A program made the translations under genes and the position numbers. The notes beneath the pieces are model-generated. The model saw nothing but the letters and a program-made list of their open reading frames with translations. It made no database searches and had not been told where the DNA came from. A DNA stretch of 64,000 nt. It comes from Tridacna crocea (Eukaryota > Mollusca > Bivalvia > Cardiida > Cardiidae). Where the stretch lies: assembly GCA_943736015.1 (NCBI GenBank), contig OX031060.1, forward strand, positions 8,197,501 to 8,261,500, given 5' to 3'. Positions 44,033 to 59,000 of this stretch are shown here, in pieces. How positions within the stretch are numbered: position 1 is the first letter of the stretch; the number at the start of each line of letters is the position of its first letter.

Positions 44033-47000
44033 GAGTCAGTTCCCAGATACTCTTTTAAGATTTTCTTTTTTGAATTCAATTTTTTTTTTTTTTTTTTTAA
44101 TTTTAATTTTATGATTCTTAATGATGATTTGTATTGTTTTTTTAATTTGGTGAGATGTGAAGTGAAAATCTAAATTCCCACCTTTACAGTTTAAAGACTA
44201 AAGAGTGAAGGGGAGGGAACATAGGTCAAGAACAGATTGCAAAGATTTAATGTCTTAGCTTTGATCTACATTTCTTGATACATATTTCAAGACATTGTTT
44301 TAAAAAAGAAACTTTGTAATTGGGAACTACTCGATTATTCAATTTATTTGGAACTGTTATGCCTTACCAGATATGTCAGTGTTTCAAATAGAAAGAGACT
44401 ACAAATGTCACTGTTTGAGTTACAATTAGTTGTCGTCTACAAATGCATTGATGATTTGAAAAAGTTTAAGTGTTGAATCTGGTAACTAGTAGTTGAAAAA
44501 CTGATATTTGCATTCTATATTGGCTCCTGAAGACAGGCTGAGGGGAGGTAATTTGACATGTACAAGGATATTGATACTATTGAATGTTTCTTTTGCATCT
44601 GGATTTAAAACCAAAACATATTGTCAGGGAGACAAGGTTTCTACTCCAAAAGACAAAAAGATTTTGAAGATTTATCTTTTATTTTTTCCTTTTTTTTAGT
44701 TTAGATTCCCGTCACTTTGACTCGGAATCCCGTCCAGTTTCTGGAACAAGGTTGAGTCCACTTGATCATGTAAGTAGGTTTCATTTAACCCAAATTTTTC
44801 ATGTGATATTTTGTTAGATAGGTGCAACCACTATCATATTATACATGTATAAACAATTTATACCTGTCATGTAAAGATTACCACAAGTCTGTTGTATTGC
44901 AATAACATGTCTGTATATTTATCCGCAGAGTTGAAAAATCAATGCAAGATACTATATGGTAAAGTGCAGAAATAATACATAGTAATGATAAAATGGACTT
45001 TTTGTGATCCTAAGCTCCATTCAAGACTCCCAAAGTACTGGTATTTAGACATAGCATAAGAGATGGTGTTACAGAGTACATTTTATTTAACTCTTTACCA
45101 AATGACAATATACCAAGCTTGTCCAAATCGAAAACATTTGCAGACAACAAAATAAAAGTGACTGGAAATTTGAAATTTATTTTGTGATGAGAAGAAAACT
45201 TTGTGGGAAAAGGAGAAAATGCTGGTTACCAGCATTTTCTTCTTTTCCCACAATGTTTTCCAAAATGTTTCTTCTTCAGGGTAGTCAAAAGTAGGGATTA
45301 TGTGGTAATGGGTTTAACCCTGTACCACACAATCCCGACTCTTAACAACCTTGAGAAAGAGGCCTTTTGAAAACATTGTTGTAAGCGGAGAAAATGCTGG
45401 TGGTCAGCATTTTCTCCTTTTTCCACACTGTTTTCTACCTTAGTAAGGCACTAAAGGATTTATTTGAACTACATTTATTTTGCTCTCTGCAAGTGCTTTC
45501 AATTTGGTTGAGTCGTAAATTTGGTCGAGTGGTAAAGAGTTAAAAGACCTGCTCTGGAGAAGCCCTCAGAAACAAAAGATTGTTTGTTGACCTTTTTCGA
45601 AAGAATCTCACGTTTAAACCCATTGCAACACAATCCCAAATTTTAATGACCCCCAGGAAGATGGTACATGTATCTGAAAGCATTGCAGTTTCTTCTCCTA
45701 GAATATTTTCTTTCCTATGACAAGAAAATTTCATGATTTTGCTTATTTTGTAAAATGACTTGATGACAGCAAAATTTCCTGTTTCAACAAGTTTAAGATT
45801 TCCTTGTTTAGTAAAGAGTTAATGAGTAAATGACCCAAATGGAAAAGGCTTTTGAAGATGTTTTATGTACAAATACATACATACATACATACATACATAC
45901 ATACATACATACATACAAGATCTTATTTGTAATTGCAGGACCCCCAGCCCATAATACAAAATTTCATTCACAATCATAAACAAGAAAGAAAGAGTTGCAA
46001 ATTACATTCAAGAGAAGGAGTTCTAAAAGTAGATAATCAGCCATTTGGTCATTTCCTAATCCTTTAACTTTGTACCACACAATGATTTCCTAGACTTGTC
46101 CAAATTGAAAGCATTTGCAAAATAAATGCCAATAAAATGATGAAACTTGCTACTGAAAATAGAGAAAACATTTTGGGAAAAGGAGAAAATGCTGGTTACC
46201 AGCATTTTCTCCTTTTCCCAAAATGTTTTCATGAGGCTGTTTTCTCGGGGTTGTTAAATCTCGGGATTGTATGGTAAAGAGTTAACTTGTTATCAATACT
46301 GGTACTTTCACTTTGGACAAGTAAAAAATTTTGCCATATTTTCTCTCTACAATATTTTCAAGAGCTCTTTTATGGGTGCTGGAATAGGGTTAAAACCGTT
46401 TCCAAACAGACTTTTCTTGTCCATGCATTTTTTATGGAGGTATATGCAACCAAATGACAAATATTCACAAGATAGGAAAAAAAAAATATTTGATATACTA
46501 GTACCATATTGCTAACAGTGGGGATAAGAAAAATTCCAAGGAAATGCTTCATAAATTTCTAATAATGTTTCTACCATTTGCCTGCACATGTAATTTGATT
46601 ATGTCAAAATATGGCCTTCACAAAGAAAATTTATCTTGATATTTCAGAAGCCAATTTTGGCCAGCAAACAGGCTGATGATGTAAGACTTTTGATGTAGTG
46701 TACATGTTTTGTCTGAATTAATCCTTTTGCAGAATAGCAGACTGTTGACTCATCCAATAACCCATTTCCACACAATCCCTATTTTGACAACCCTGAGAAA
46801 GAAGCCATTAAAAAACATTGTGGGAAAAGGAGAAAATGCTGGAAACTATCATTTTCTCCTTTTCCCACAATGTTTTTAACCCTTCCCGAAACAAATTTCA
46901 AATTTTCAGTCACTTTTATATTGTCAGGTGCAGATGCTTTTGATTTGGACAAACCTAAAATTTTGTGGTTTGGTAATGAGATAAGAGAATATAATGCAGA

Positions 47001-50000
47001 TGAACAGTTCCAAATTGGCACAAATGACCTGCAGTTGTCTAATAGAGTTGAAAACATTGTGCTAAAAGCAGATTACCAGCATTTTCTCTTTTTAGCGCAT
47101 TGTTTTCAAAAGCCTTCTTCCTCAAGATTGTTTAACGCTTTACCACACAGCAGAATTTTAGACCTACCCAAACTGAAAGCATTTGCAGATGCCAATTTCA
47201 AAGTTGCTGAAATTGTGCAACTTTGGTTTGACAGGAAAGAAAATATTGTGGGAAAAGGAGAAAATGCTGGTAACCAGCATTCTCGCCTTTTCCCACAATG
47301 ATTTCTAAAGGCTTCTTTCTCAGGGTCGTCAAAAGTAGGGATTGCGTAATAAAGGGTTAACCCATTACCACACAATCCCTACTTTTGACGCCCATGAGAA
47401 GGAAGCCTTTTGAAAACACTGTAGGAAAAGGAGAAAATGCTGGTAACCAGCATTTTCTTCTTTTCCCACAGTGTTTTCTACCCCTCCCAGAACAAATTTC
47501 CATTTTTTAGTCATCTTTATTTTGTCATCTGCAAATGCTCTCAATTTGAACCAGTCTAAAATTTTGTCGTGTGGTAAAGAGTTAAACTTGAGATTGTGTG
47601 GTAAAGGGTTAATGATACTGTCTGGTGTGGTTGGAGATGAGCTAGCCACCAGTCTTTGCACCAGAATTTGCACTTTCGGGACATTTTTAATATAATAAAC
47701 ATTTTCATTCATTAAGACTTTTCTTTTTAATCTCTTTTTGTTTTGCTTGTTTGATTCTTTTGACATTTAAACCTTTATGTTTAAATTTGATGGTTGCAGC
47801 TGTTTTGAAATATTTTTCTATGTTGTTTTCTAAGTTGGTTTTTGTATTAATTGATATCTTTATGTTTATACATGTATTTGTTGAGTGTTTTGCTTTCTGC
47901 TTAACCTTTTACCAAACAGACTTTACTTTTTACAAACCTTAGGATAAGGGCTTTTGTAAACATTTTAGGAAAAGGAGAAAATGCTTGTAGCTAGCCATTT
48001 GATTTTTTTCTGCAAATGCGTCTAATTAGGAAACATTATATTTTGTTGTGTTGAAAAAGGGGTAACCTTTCTTCAACAATCTGGGGTTTAACAACCCTGA
48101 CAAAAATGGCTTTTGAAAGCATGATATCAACACCCCAACAAAAAGTTTGCTATAGTGATTTAAACCCTTTACCACACGATCCCGACTTTTAACACCCCTG
48201 TGTAGGAAGCCTTTTGAAAACATTGTGGAAAAAGGAGAAAATGCTGGTAACCAGCATTTTCTCCTTTTCCCACAATGTTTTCCTCCTGTCCCAAAGCAAA
48301 TTTCAATTCTTTAGTCACATTTTTTTTTTTTTTTTTCATCTGCAAATGCTTTCAGTTTGGACCAGTCCAAAATTTTGGCTCATGATAAAGATTTAAACAC
48401 ATTGAGGGAAAGTAGAAAATGCTGGTAACCACTACTTTTTCCACTTCCAAGAATATTTTCGCTCTATTAAACGCTCATTATTTGAGTTATGTTTGTTGTC
48501 GACAAATGTTTTCGGATTTTAAAGGTCTAGAATTTTGCTATATATGGTAATGAGGTAGCCCCTGACCCTTTACCAGACAGCAAACAGACAGCCTTGTCCA
48601 AATTGAAAGCATGTGCAGACGACAATTTCAGTGTGGCTGGAATGGTGCAGTGTTTCTTTGACAGAGAAAGAAATATTGTGGGAAAAGGAGAAAATGCTGG
48701 TTACCTGTAATTCATAATGTTTTCAAGTTATATTCCTCCTTTTGGATGATAAAATGTTGGAATGTTTTGTTAAGAGTTTATTATGATTATCATGACATGA
48801 AGTAACAACCCTGAACATTTTAGTACCTGTAATGATTTTGTAATTTGAGTCATGTATTCGTGAAACATTTGGCAAAATACAGTATTCAACAAAATTTCTG
48901 TTCAAGTAACTTCAGTTACAGCTGTATTCCCACCCCTCCCCCCACCCCCTCCTTATCGTCTAATGTCAAGTGAAAGGAAAGCATTTGGTGAACCAGATGT
49001 TGTGGGTTAAAGTATTAAAATATATACCAATGGAAACTTAGAATAACAAACATATTACAGAGCTCCAGATAAGAGGGGTGATGATATGCCAAATTCATTA
49101 TTTCTCTCCCAAACCCAATGTTGTGGGTACTCATTAGAATTGTCTTGATGAGACGATTCTAATGAGCACCCATAACATAGGGTTTAGTGGAGGGTAATTA
49201 TTATTTTGAATTTTGAAATCAGAATCACTCCCTTTATCTTGAGCTCTGATAATAGATAGTACAAAATTGAAATAAGAAGTAAACCATGATGGAAATACTA
49301 TCATAGTAAGTTTACGACCACTTTTTTTCCAGGTTGCAAAGTTACCATCCGAGGCTGAAGTGGAGAGCTTGTTGCTTCCCCCTCGCCCACCTAATGATTC
49401 AAACAAACCTGCCTCTAGAAAGGGATCCAGAGCCAGACTGCAGCATGCAAACAGTGTAGACACATCATCAGTAGCAGAGACAAGCAATCTAAAATCTTCC
49501 AAAAGCAATTCATCAACTGATGGTAAGTTCAGTCTAAGAATATGAGTTTACATCCAATCAATTTGCCTGTATTGGTGATTATATTAGAACTCTTCTTTCC
49601 CAGATAAAGCAATGGTTAACTTTTTAACTCTTTACAAAACGACAGTATCTCCAACTGGACCAAATTCAAAGCATGTGCAGGCAACAAATTAGATTTTGTT
49701 TATATGACAATTTTTGACATTGATAGGATTGAAAACATTGTGGAAAAAGTAACCAGCATTTTCTTCTTTTCCCACAATGTTTTCAATAGGCTTCTTTCTC
49801 AGGGTCGTTAAAAGTCGGGATTGTCTGGTAAAGAGTTAAGCATTCAAACATTCTTAACTCTCTACCACACAATCCCAACATTTAACAACCCTGAGAAAGA
49901 AAGCTTTTCAAAGCTGGTAACCAGCATTTTCTCCTTTTCCCACAATGTTTTCTGCCCTTTCTAAATCAAGTTTCAATTTTTGATTTTCACTTATCTTGTC

Positions 50001-53000
50001 ATCTGTAAATACTTTCAATTTGGACTAGTCTAAAATTTTGTCTTGTAGTAAAGAATTAACTCTTTACCAATCGACAAAATTTTTTACTTGTCCAAATCAA
50101 TAGCATTTGCAGATGACAAAGTAAAAGTGACTGAAAATTTGAAATTGGTTTTGTGAAGGGTAGAAAACAATGTGAGAAAAGGAGAAAATGCTGGTTACCA
50201 GCATTTTCTCCTTTTCCCACAATGTCTTCAAAAGGCTTTTTTCTTAGGGTTGTTAAAAGTTTGATTGTGTGGTAAACAGTTAAATGTATTCGTTACATAA
50301 TTATTTTAGTTACCAATGAGTCCAATAACAGCAGTCCAGATTCAGATAGAAGGGTGCACAGTGGACCCAAAGAGAGAACACAGCCATTACCTGTTGAAGA
50401 AAGGGGTGAAGGGGATGGCATTGAAGCCCCACCCCACAGAGCCCCTAGTTCTGCAGCTATAACAGCCCCTGTCAGGTTTGTGAAAAAGCTTAAATTATAG
50501 TCTTAACCTTTTAGCAGAGAATTCTGAGTTTTTTGAAATCACGAAGAAGGCCTTTGAAAATATTGTTGCAAACGAGAAAACCTTTTCAAAGAAAATTTCA
50601 ACGTTTGATTCACCTTTAAGTCTTTACCATGCTATCCCGACTTTTAAGAACCCTGAGAAAGAAAGCCTTTTAAAACATTATGGGGAAAGGAGAAAATGCT
50701 GGTAACCAGCATTTTCTCCTTTTCCCACAATGTTTTCTACCCTTTCCAAATCAAATTTTAATACTAGTATTTGATGAACATTTATTTTGTTATCTGCAAA
50801 TTGCTTCAATTTGGGCAAGTCTTAAAATTGTCGTTTGATAAAGAGTTGAATTGTCATCTGTAAATGTTTTCAATATAGACAAGTCTAGAGTTTTGATGGT
50901 ACCTTGAATTGTTAGACATGGATAGATGCCCAGTCTTCTTTACTAATATTCTACAGGCCAAGTTTTAAAAGTCCAAATTTTAACAACCTTATGGAAGAAA
51001 GCTTTCAAAACATTTTGGAAAAAGGAGAAAATGCTTGTAACCAGTATTCTCTCCTTTTTCCCTGCAATGTTTTCTGCTCTTTCAGTGACATATTACATCA
51101 TCTGAGTGACATCATTTGTGGTGTACAAATTCTTTCAATTTGTTATAGCTAGACAAAATTATCCAGCATCTGAAAACATGGTTTTATAAAGGGAATATGC
51201 TGGTTACCAGCATTTTCTCCTTTTTCCACAATGTTTTCAAAAAGGCTTTTTTTCCCAGTGTTGCTAAAAGTCGGCATTGTATGTTAAAGGGTTAAAAAGG
51301 TGCTTGTATTTTACAGAAGTGAGATAGAGGAGAGACTTGGAAGTGGTGGAAACAAAAGATCTGCCAAAGATGGGGAGGAAAGAGTTAGCAGCGGTGGGAC
51401 TAAGAGAACATCAAGTGCTGGCAGCCGAGGGGGTATGTGGGGGATAAATTTATGTAACATGACTGATTTTTCAGTGAAAGTGAGCTCAGCTTGACTCAAG
51501 AATTTTAAACTTGATAGTTCACTTGATGAAATACAGGGCTAGTGGTCAAGAGGTTTAGACTTTGATTCCTAGTTTGTCCTCATTCCTTTTTAGAATTGAT
51601 TATAATTATTGTAAAAAGACATATTTCCTCTTGCACCACTGAACATCATTTCGATGATCTTTATAAGCTCAACAGTTTTCAAAGAAAACATCAAGGTTTT
51701 TGTCGTAGCTCTGCTGTCTGTTGTCATTGTCATGTGGCCATGCAAAAACTTTAACATATTGTAATATCTCTGTTATTCTTGTTTAGCAGAGAGAGAGAGC
51801 AGCCAGAAGCTAGAAAAGACTGTTGTGTAAAGCAGTGGTAAAAGGAGCTCTTGATAGCATGGATTGATGCTCTGATCACTGTAATAATGTGCATTTGTTA
51901 TAAGTAACACAGAAATATTCAAATAGACAAAAGTAAAAACCGACTCAAGGACTCTTCCATGGCTTTACTCTTAACTCTTTACCACACGAGAAAATTTTAG
52001 ACTGGTCCAAATTGAAAGCATTTGCAGACGACAAAATAATGGCGACTAAAAATTTGAAATTTGTTCTGGGAAGGGTAGAAAACACTGTGGGAAAAGGAGA
52101 AAATGCTGGTTACCAGCATTTTCTCCTTTTCTCACAGTGTTTTCAAAAGGATTCTTTCTCAGGGGCGTCAAAAGTAGGGATCGTGTGGTAATGGATTAAA
52201 TAAGATAACCATTGTGTCTTGCAGTAGAGAACAGCTTTAAGAGCTGTATGCAGTTGTTAAATTGCCGGTTATATCTGGCTTACAACATGCCAAAAAGGGC
52301 ATTCGGACATTTGGGTAAAGTGTTGTCTCTGGTCAGCCTTTGCCGCCTGCACAGGCTAATCTGAAACGACACTTACCATTTTTATGTCATTTTCTTTTTG
52401 TGCAAGTGTACTGTAGCAAAAAAGGCTATATCAGTCATAAAGTGACATCTTGGATTAACCTGCACAAACTGCCCAGGCTGATCCGAGATGATACTTTTCA
52501 CAAATTTCACTTTTCTTTCTTACTCAAGGTCATTAAAAATCAGGATTTTGTGGTAAAGAGTTAAAGATTTGCAGGTTCTACTTAGTTCACAATGAATTTA
52601 TTTTTTTAATACATTGGAAGATGAATACCGTAATTTGCTTAAATTTTGGGACAGTAAAAAATAATTAATTTTTTTTGTGTTCCAAAACTTTGGTCTACAA
52701 AAAAATAATTATTTTGTCAGCTGTCCCAAAACTTATGGTCAAACAAGACAATCTGTCCCACTGAAAGTCACTCGCCACTAACCCGTTGAATATTGCCGAC
52801 GTTGAAATATTGGAACGTCACTGATGTCAGGTTTGCAAGGTGATCTATTTTTAGACATATTGGAATTCCACCGATCAATTTGAGCACTAAGAGCTTAAAA
52901 CTTCGCTTTTTCTCATTATTTTTGTTGATTATTAACTTGTCACTCATTATTGTCTGCGTCTTTGGATCGCGATGAAGATGTTATTGTGCGTTTGTAGATA

Positions 53001-56000
53001 AAGTTACAACATATCTTACCTGCTTACATGTACGTGAGGTGACGTTAATTCCACCCTGACAAGTACCTACTTGGACCGATCTCAAATTTGATTGGTTCGT
53101 CGATCTTCGATCGATAAACCTTGGGTAAAACTGTGTACCTTGATTTCTATTTATAGACATTTCAAACTCGATTGACCATGAATTACACGCGTGTCAACTC
53201 TGTCAACTTCGGATGTACACACGTTATGCATCTTAGATAGAAGTTTATCACACCCTTTTTACACTTACGTCGGATTTCTGTTTGATTTAGGGTTTAAATT
53301 AGACAGTCAGGTGATCGTTTTTTTGTCTTTTGTCTTTTGTCAGGTAACTCCCACTGAAATCGTGAGGGTTGGGACGCATGCTTACGACGTTACGCGTGGA
53401 GAAATAAAACTACGCGTAAGCCGAAATAAATATTTGCAAACAAACGTTTTCAAATGGATTGAAAGATTTTCTTTCTCTATAAATAATTATTCACTGTCCC
53501 TATTCTTTGGAACAAAAAAATACCGATCTCGCTTTGCAATTTTTAGTATGTCCCAAATCTTTGGGTCATGAAAAATAATTATTTTCGCGATTTTTGATGG
53601 TGTCCCAATTTTTTGGGTGTCCCAAAACATACGCAAATTATGGTATATATATGGCATTGGCTCATACTTGATTGTGTTTTATTAGATAACAATTAAATTC
53701 TTTTACTTTATTTTAAGGGAGTGCTGGTAAAAGAGAAGAAGATGGGGTTGAAGAACAGGCATTTTATTTGGAAAAGGTTGAACCGTTACTCGACGAAATG
53801 GCAGCATGTAGTAAAAGTAAGGTGCATTAGCTATTAGTGTGTCTTGGGAAAATATGAAGTAAAACTCTATCAAGACGTCATGATCATGCAGCATTGCAGA
53901 TTGGATCAGATAACATGCCTCAACCAATCAAGTGTTGAACCTTTTATCAAACAACAAAATTTTTGACTTGTCCAAATTGAAAGGACTGGCAGACGGCAAA
54001 ATAAACATAACTCAAAAATTGAAATTTGTTTCCAGCTGGATAGAAAACATTGTGGGAAAAGGAAAAATGCTGGCTACCAGCATTTTCTCATTTTACCACA
54101 ATGTCTTCAAGAGGCTTTTATCTCAGGGCCATAAAAACCAGGGATTGTTTTGTAAAGAGTTACCATTTGATAGATTGTTGTGAAACTTTATACCTGTGTA
54201 CAATAACCTCTTCCGCCCATATAATATTAGTTTCTTGTTAAATTGATTCGATTAAAAACAGCCTACTTGAGCGATTTTGAGTTATGTAGTTGCGTAAATT
54301 TTTGAAAAGGTCTTTTACGGCAGGGATATCTATTCAGCAAAATTGCTTGATAAACTTAACACTAAAAGTTGCAATGAGGAGCACATAAAGGAGGCTGTAT
54401 GGATGCTTGAAATTCAGGGTTTGTGGGGCACATTATTCCCAGTTCACCTCAAAGATGTTTGCTATTTTGTTTACCAGGGATGGTGAATGTGTGTTAAGAA
54501 AGCCCTTAACCCATTACCACACAATCCCTACTTTTGATCACCCTGAGAAAGAAGCCTTTAGAAAACATTGTCGGAAAAGGAGAAAATGCTGGTAACCAGC
54601 ATTTTCTCCTTTCCCCACAGTGTTTTCTACCCTTCACAAAACAAATTTCAAATTTTCAGTCACTTTTATTTTTTTGTCTGCAAATGCTTTCAATTTTGAC
54701 AAGCCAAACATTTTTTTGTCATTTGGTAATGAGTTAGTATTGTGATGTTTAAGGAAGCCCTTAACCCTTTACCCCATAAGGCATTTCTATGGTATTTCTA
54801 ATTGACCCTACATAACAGCAAGGATGAAGCAGTTTCTTATGTGTATATGACATCTTTTGATATAATAGAAAACATTGTGACAAAAGGTGAAATTGCTCTT
54901 CACGAGCAATTTCACCTTTTGCCACAATGTTTTCCAAAGGCTCCTACGAGCAATGCGTAGAACTGAGTATCTATGGAGTAAAGGGTTAACTCATTACCAA
55001 ACGACAAAATTTTAGATTTGTCCAAATCAAGAGCATTTGCAGATGACAAAGTAAACGTGAATGAAAATTTGAAATTTGTTTTGTGAGGGATAGAAAACAT
55101 TGTTGGAAAAGGAGAAAATGCTGGTTACCAGCATTTTCTCCTTTTCCCACAATGTTTTCTTAAGGCATCTTTCTAAGGGTTGTCAAAAGTAGGGATTGTG
55201 TGGAAAAGGGTTAAGCTTATGCACTTAATTTTTCTCCCTTAAGTGGTTAAATCATTTAAACCTAAATGTATGCATTTATTTATTTCTTTGTTATGCACTT
55301 TGTTCGTAAGATGGGGGCTCGTCCTGGATTGGCCATTGAGCCATTAATCCCATTTGTTGTTCAAAATCGGACTTTCTGCCTAATAAGGCTTTGAGTTATC
55401 AATAAATGATGACTTTAAAAGGGTTGTGTTTTGGGAGACCACTCCTTCAAGCATAGCTTCGTCCCGATTTAAATACAATACCTAACAACTGCAGCAGAGA
55501 GATATCTCTTTGGCCCAGTGGTTATGGTATTGGTATTTTAATCCTGGAAAAACGAGGTTCTTTGTCCCTTTAAGGGTTCGAATCCTGCCAGATGCAATTT
55601 GTATTTGAGCTATGCATTTATTTGTTTCTTTGTTACAGACTTGGTTCCTAAGATGCTTTATTGCAGGGGATAACAAAAGATTTTACTGCTTCACTGTATT
55701 TGCAGAGAAAGATTCCACAATGGTAATTTCTCTATCAGACGATTTGTTCCAAATATTACAAGATCACAGTCTATTGAGCAAGAACTATAAACAACGATCA
55801 AAAATACTCAAGGCCATCTTTAAGATGTTAGATCTGGAGGAACCTAAATTATGCCTTAGATTAGCCAGGCTTATTCTTGCTGTGAGTTTTGCTGTCTTTT
55901 TTTCAGCACATGTATTATTTGCATTTTAACCTGATTATCTTTTTAATCCTTTTCCGCACAATCTGGAACTGAGAAAGAAAGTCTTTGAAAACACTGGGGG

Positions 56001-59000
56001 GGAAAGGAGAAAATGTGGGTAACTACCATTTTCTCCTTTTCCCACAGTGTTTTCTTCCCTATGAAGGCCAGAAATCATCCTTGGAGCTCCATTTAATGTG
56101 TTTTTTTGCAAAATGCTTTCAATTTTATATAGGTCCAAGATTATTTTGTCTGGTGAAGAAATAACCATGTTTTTCTATGCAGAAATGTTTAACTCTTTAC
56201 CAGACGACAAAGTTTAAGCCTTATCTAAATTGAAAGCTTTTGCAGACAACAATTTGAATGTGACTCAAATAATGAAATTTGGTCTTGACAGGATTGGAAA
56301 CATTGTGGGAAAAGGAGAAAATGCTGGGTACCAGCATTTTCTCCTTTTCCCACAATGTTTTCAAAAGGCTTTTTCCTCAATGGTGGTAAAACTTCAAAGT
56401 CACCATTGTGTAGTAAAGGGTTAAATAACAGTTCATTCAGGAAAATTATAGAAATGGGGGAATCATTTTAAATGAAAATCTATTGTTTCTGGATTATTTT
56501 ATTGTCTAGAATCTCAAATGTTTATTTTATCATTAATTACTTTAATCATTTTTATTTTTTTACTTTTTGTGTTTGACTATGCACTGTTGTTCTTTTATGA
56601 GTTGAATTATCTGTATGGGTACATATACTGGTTTAGAAGTGAAACTTGTTGCGAGATGAGATATTGGTTAGACAATTCTAAGATAATGAAAAATGAAATG
56701 AAACTGTTGCAATAAGAAAAAAGAGATTTGCAGGGTTTATTGTGTCAAATTATGAATGCTATATTTTGAAGTAAACATACTGTCAACTTATTCCATGTTT
56801 CCTTGATTTTGTCATGCATATGTGTCATTGTTCTTTCTTTTGTATTACAGTTCAGAGTTGGGGGAAATAATCTGCTGAATGTATGTAAACTTGTGTTCAA
56901 AGTCAGTCGTAATGAGAAAAATGACCCTGCATTTCTAGAGGGAAATATTCTTGGTAAGATGTTTTGTATGCTTGTAACTCTCAACTCCTTGCATGTTGAT
57001 AACAATAATACCTTACGCAGTCGTGATCTTGGATCAATCCTACTCGATAGTACTCTTCCATAAAACTTCCACCAGCATTGTATTACACCTATTTATCATG
57101 TTCAAGAATACTGTAGTGTATTTAAGATATAATCATTCAGTAAACCATTGTTTTGAGTTATGAGGAACAATAAATAATCCACGAGGGAGATAGCCCTGAG
57201 TGGTTTATTCATAGCGCCTCAAAACTCACAACATGGTTTAAATGATGTTTTGAATGATAAACCACGACAGAAAGAAGATTATTTCGATTCTAACAGGAAT
57301 ATTTCTTTATGAAAGGAAAGCAAGTTCATCCTTAGAGTAAAAGCGCGGATGAAGATTATGTTCAGTTGAGTAACTCACTAACTGACTTTATACAGAATGA
57401 TGTCACTCTGCATGGAGTGTCTCAGAATTTACAATGCTGTCCTTCCACTGTGTTTACAGAGCTGAATTCGCATGTCATGTTAAGATATCATTTTTGGAGT
57501 CATGGGTCCATGTTTACCAATCATTCTTAAGAACATTCCTACCCTTATTTTTAAGAAATGGTTCTAGACACAACCAGGTTGAAAGCATTGAAAAGAAACA
57601 AATTGAATGAGATGTAAGATGCAAGAATTTGTCTTTAAAATGATAGAAAATATTGTGGAAAAAGGAGAAAATTCTGGTTACAAGCATTTTCTCCTATTCC
57701 CACTATATTTATACTGCCACCCCCCACCACCCCTTCCCACAATGAAGTGGAGGGGGTACTGGAATCACTATGTCTGTCTGTCCGACTGTCTGTAGACACA
57801 AATTTGTCCGAAGCAATACCAATACTCCAACAGTTTTTCACATAGCAAATTGGAATTTACACACAAGGTTTCTATATATTTATGAAGCTGTACATGTCCA
57901 ATTTTCGTGACCCTGCTACGATTTTTTTTTTTTTTTTTGAATTATCTCCCCTTGAACTTTTTTCAGCTCTTACTTTTGTACTAAACCATTCTGCGACAAA
58001 GATCTGCTTTTGTGACAAGGAACTGGTGGGGGGTATTGTCACGTTTATTGATAGCTCTAGTTTCAATTGTGTGTTCTTGGTTGTTCATGAACACTGAAGT
58101 GCGGGGTCATGTGGTAATGGGTTAACAAACTAAAATTTGTAATCTATGTGAGAGCCTGTACATCAGTAGCAATGATCTATATTTTCTTTGTATTTGTGTG
58201 TTTCAGAACTATTATTAGAAACAATGATGGGGGCAGACCTAAAGACATGTCAAGAAGCCCTTATTTATTGTATAGGGGCATTGAAGTTTTTAACGGGAAA
58301 TGCAACGATCGCAAAACAGCTTGTCCATAAAGATTGTATCGAGAAGTTGTCTGTTCTATTGTCCAGTATTAATAAACATGTAAGGAATCTAATTTTTTTT
58401 TTGTATATATTTTGGGATGAAAGTCTTTTCAACTCTCAGACATCTAATTAGCATAACCCTTTACCACACAATCGCAACTTTTAATCACCCTGAAGAAGAA
58501 AATTTTTGAAAACTTTGTGAAAAAAGGAGAAAATGTTGGTAACCGGCATTTTCTCCTTTTCCCTTAAGGTTATCTACCCTATCTGGTTCAAGTTTTGTCA
58601 TTTATGCCATATTTATTCTGTTGTCTGAAAATGTTTTGAAATTGGACTAGTCTTGAATTTTGTTATTACCCAAAGAGTTAAATAGATTTTTTCAGCCAAT
58701 CAGATTGCTTATCCGGAAACTGAGAACAAAGGCGATTTAAAGTGTTACTGGTAAACACAAAGTTACAGACCCAGGTACATTGGGCCAACCAAGTAGAAAC
58801 CTAGACTTTTAGATCTCAAACTAGAATTTAGAACTAGAATTTAGAATTTTACATGAATTAGAGCTTAGATAGGTTATCATAGGGAAAAGCACACCAATTG
58901 TATTTCAAATACTAAATGGAAAAGCATGATACTTATTGTAGTGCATTTGTAGCATAAGACTCACATAATTCTTCCTGCCAGAAGATACTGAGTCTTTTTC

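Noticed and set aside
46870..47301. 143-codon open frame
   Set aside because: Made of two palindromic TTAA elements read through; the residues recur wherever the MITE occurs.
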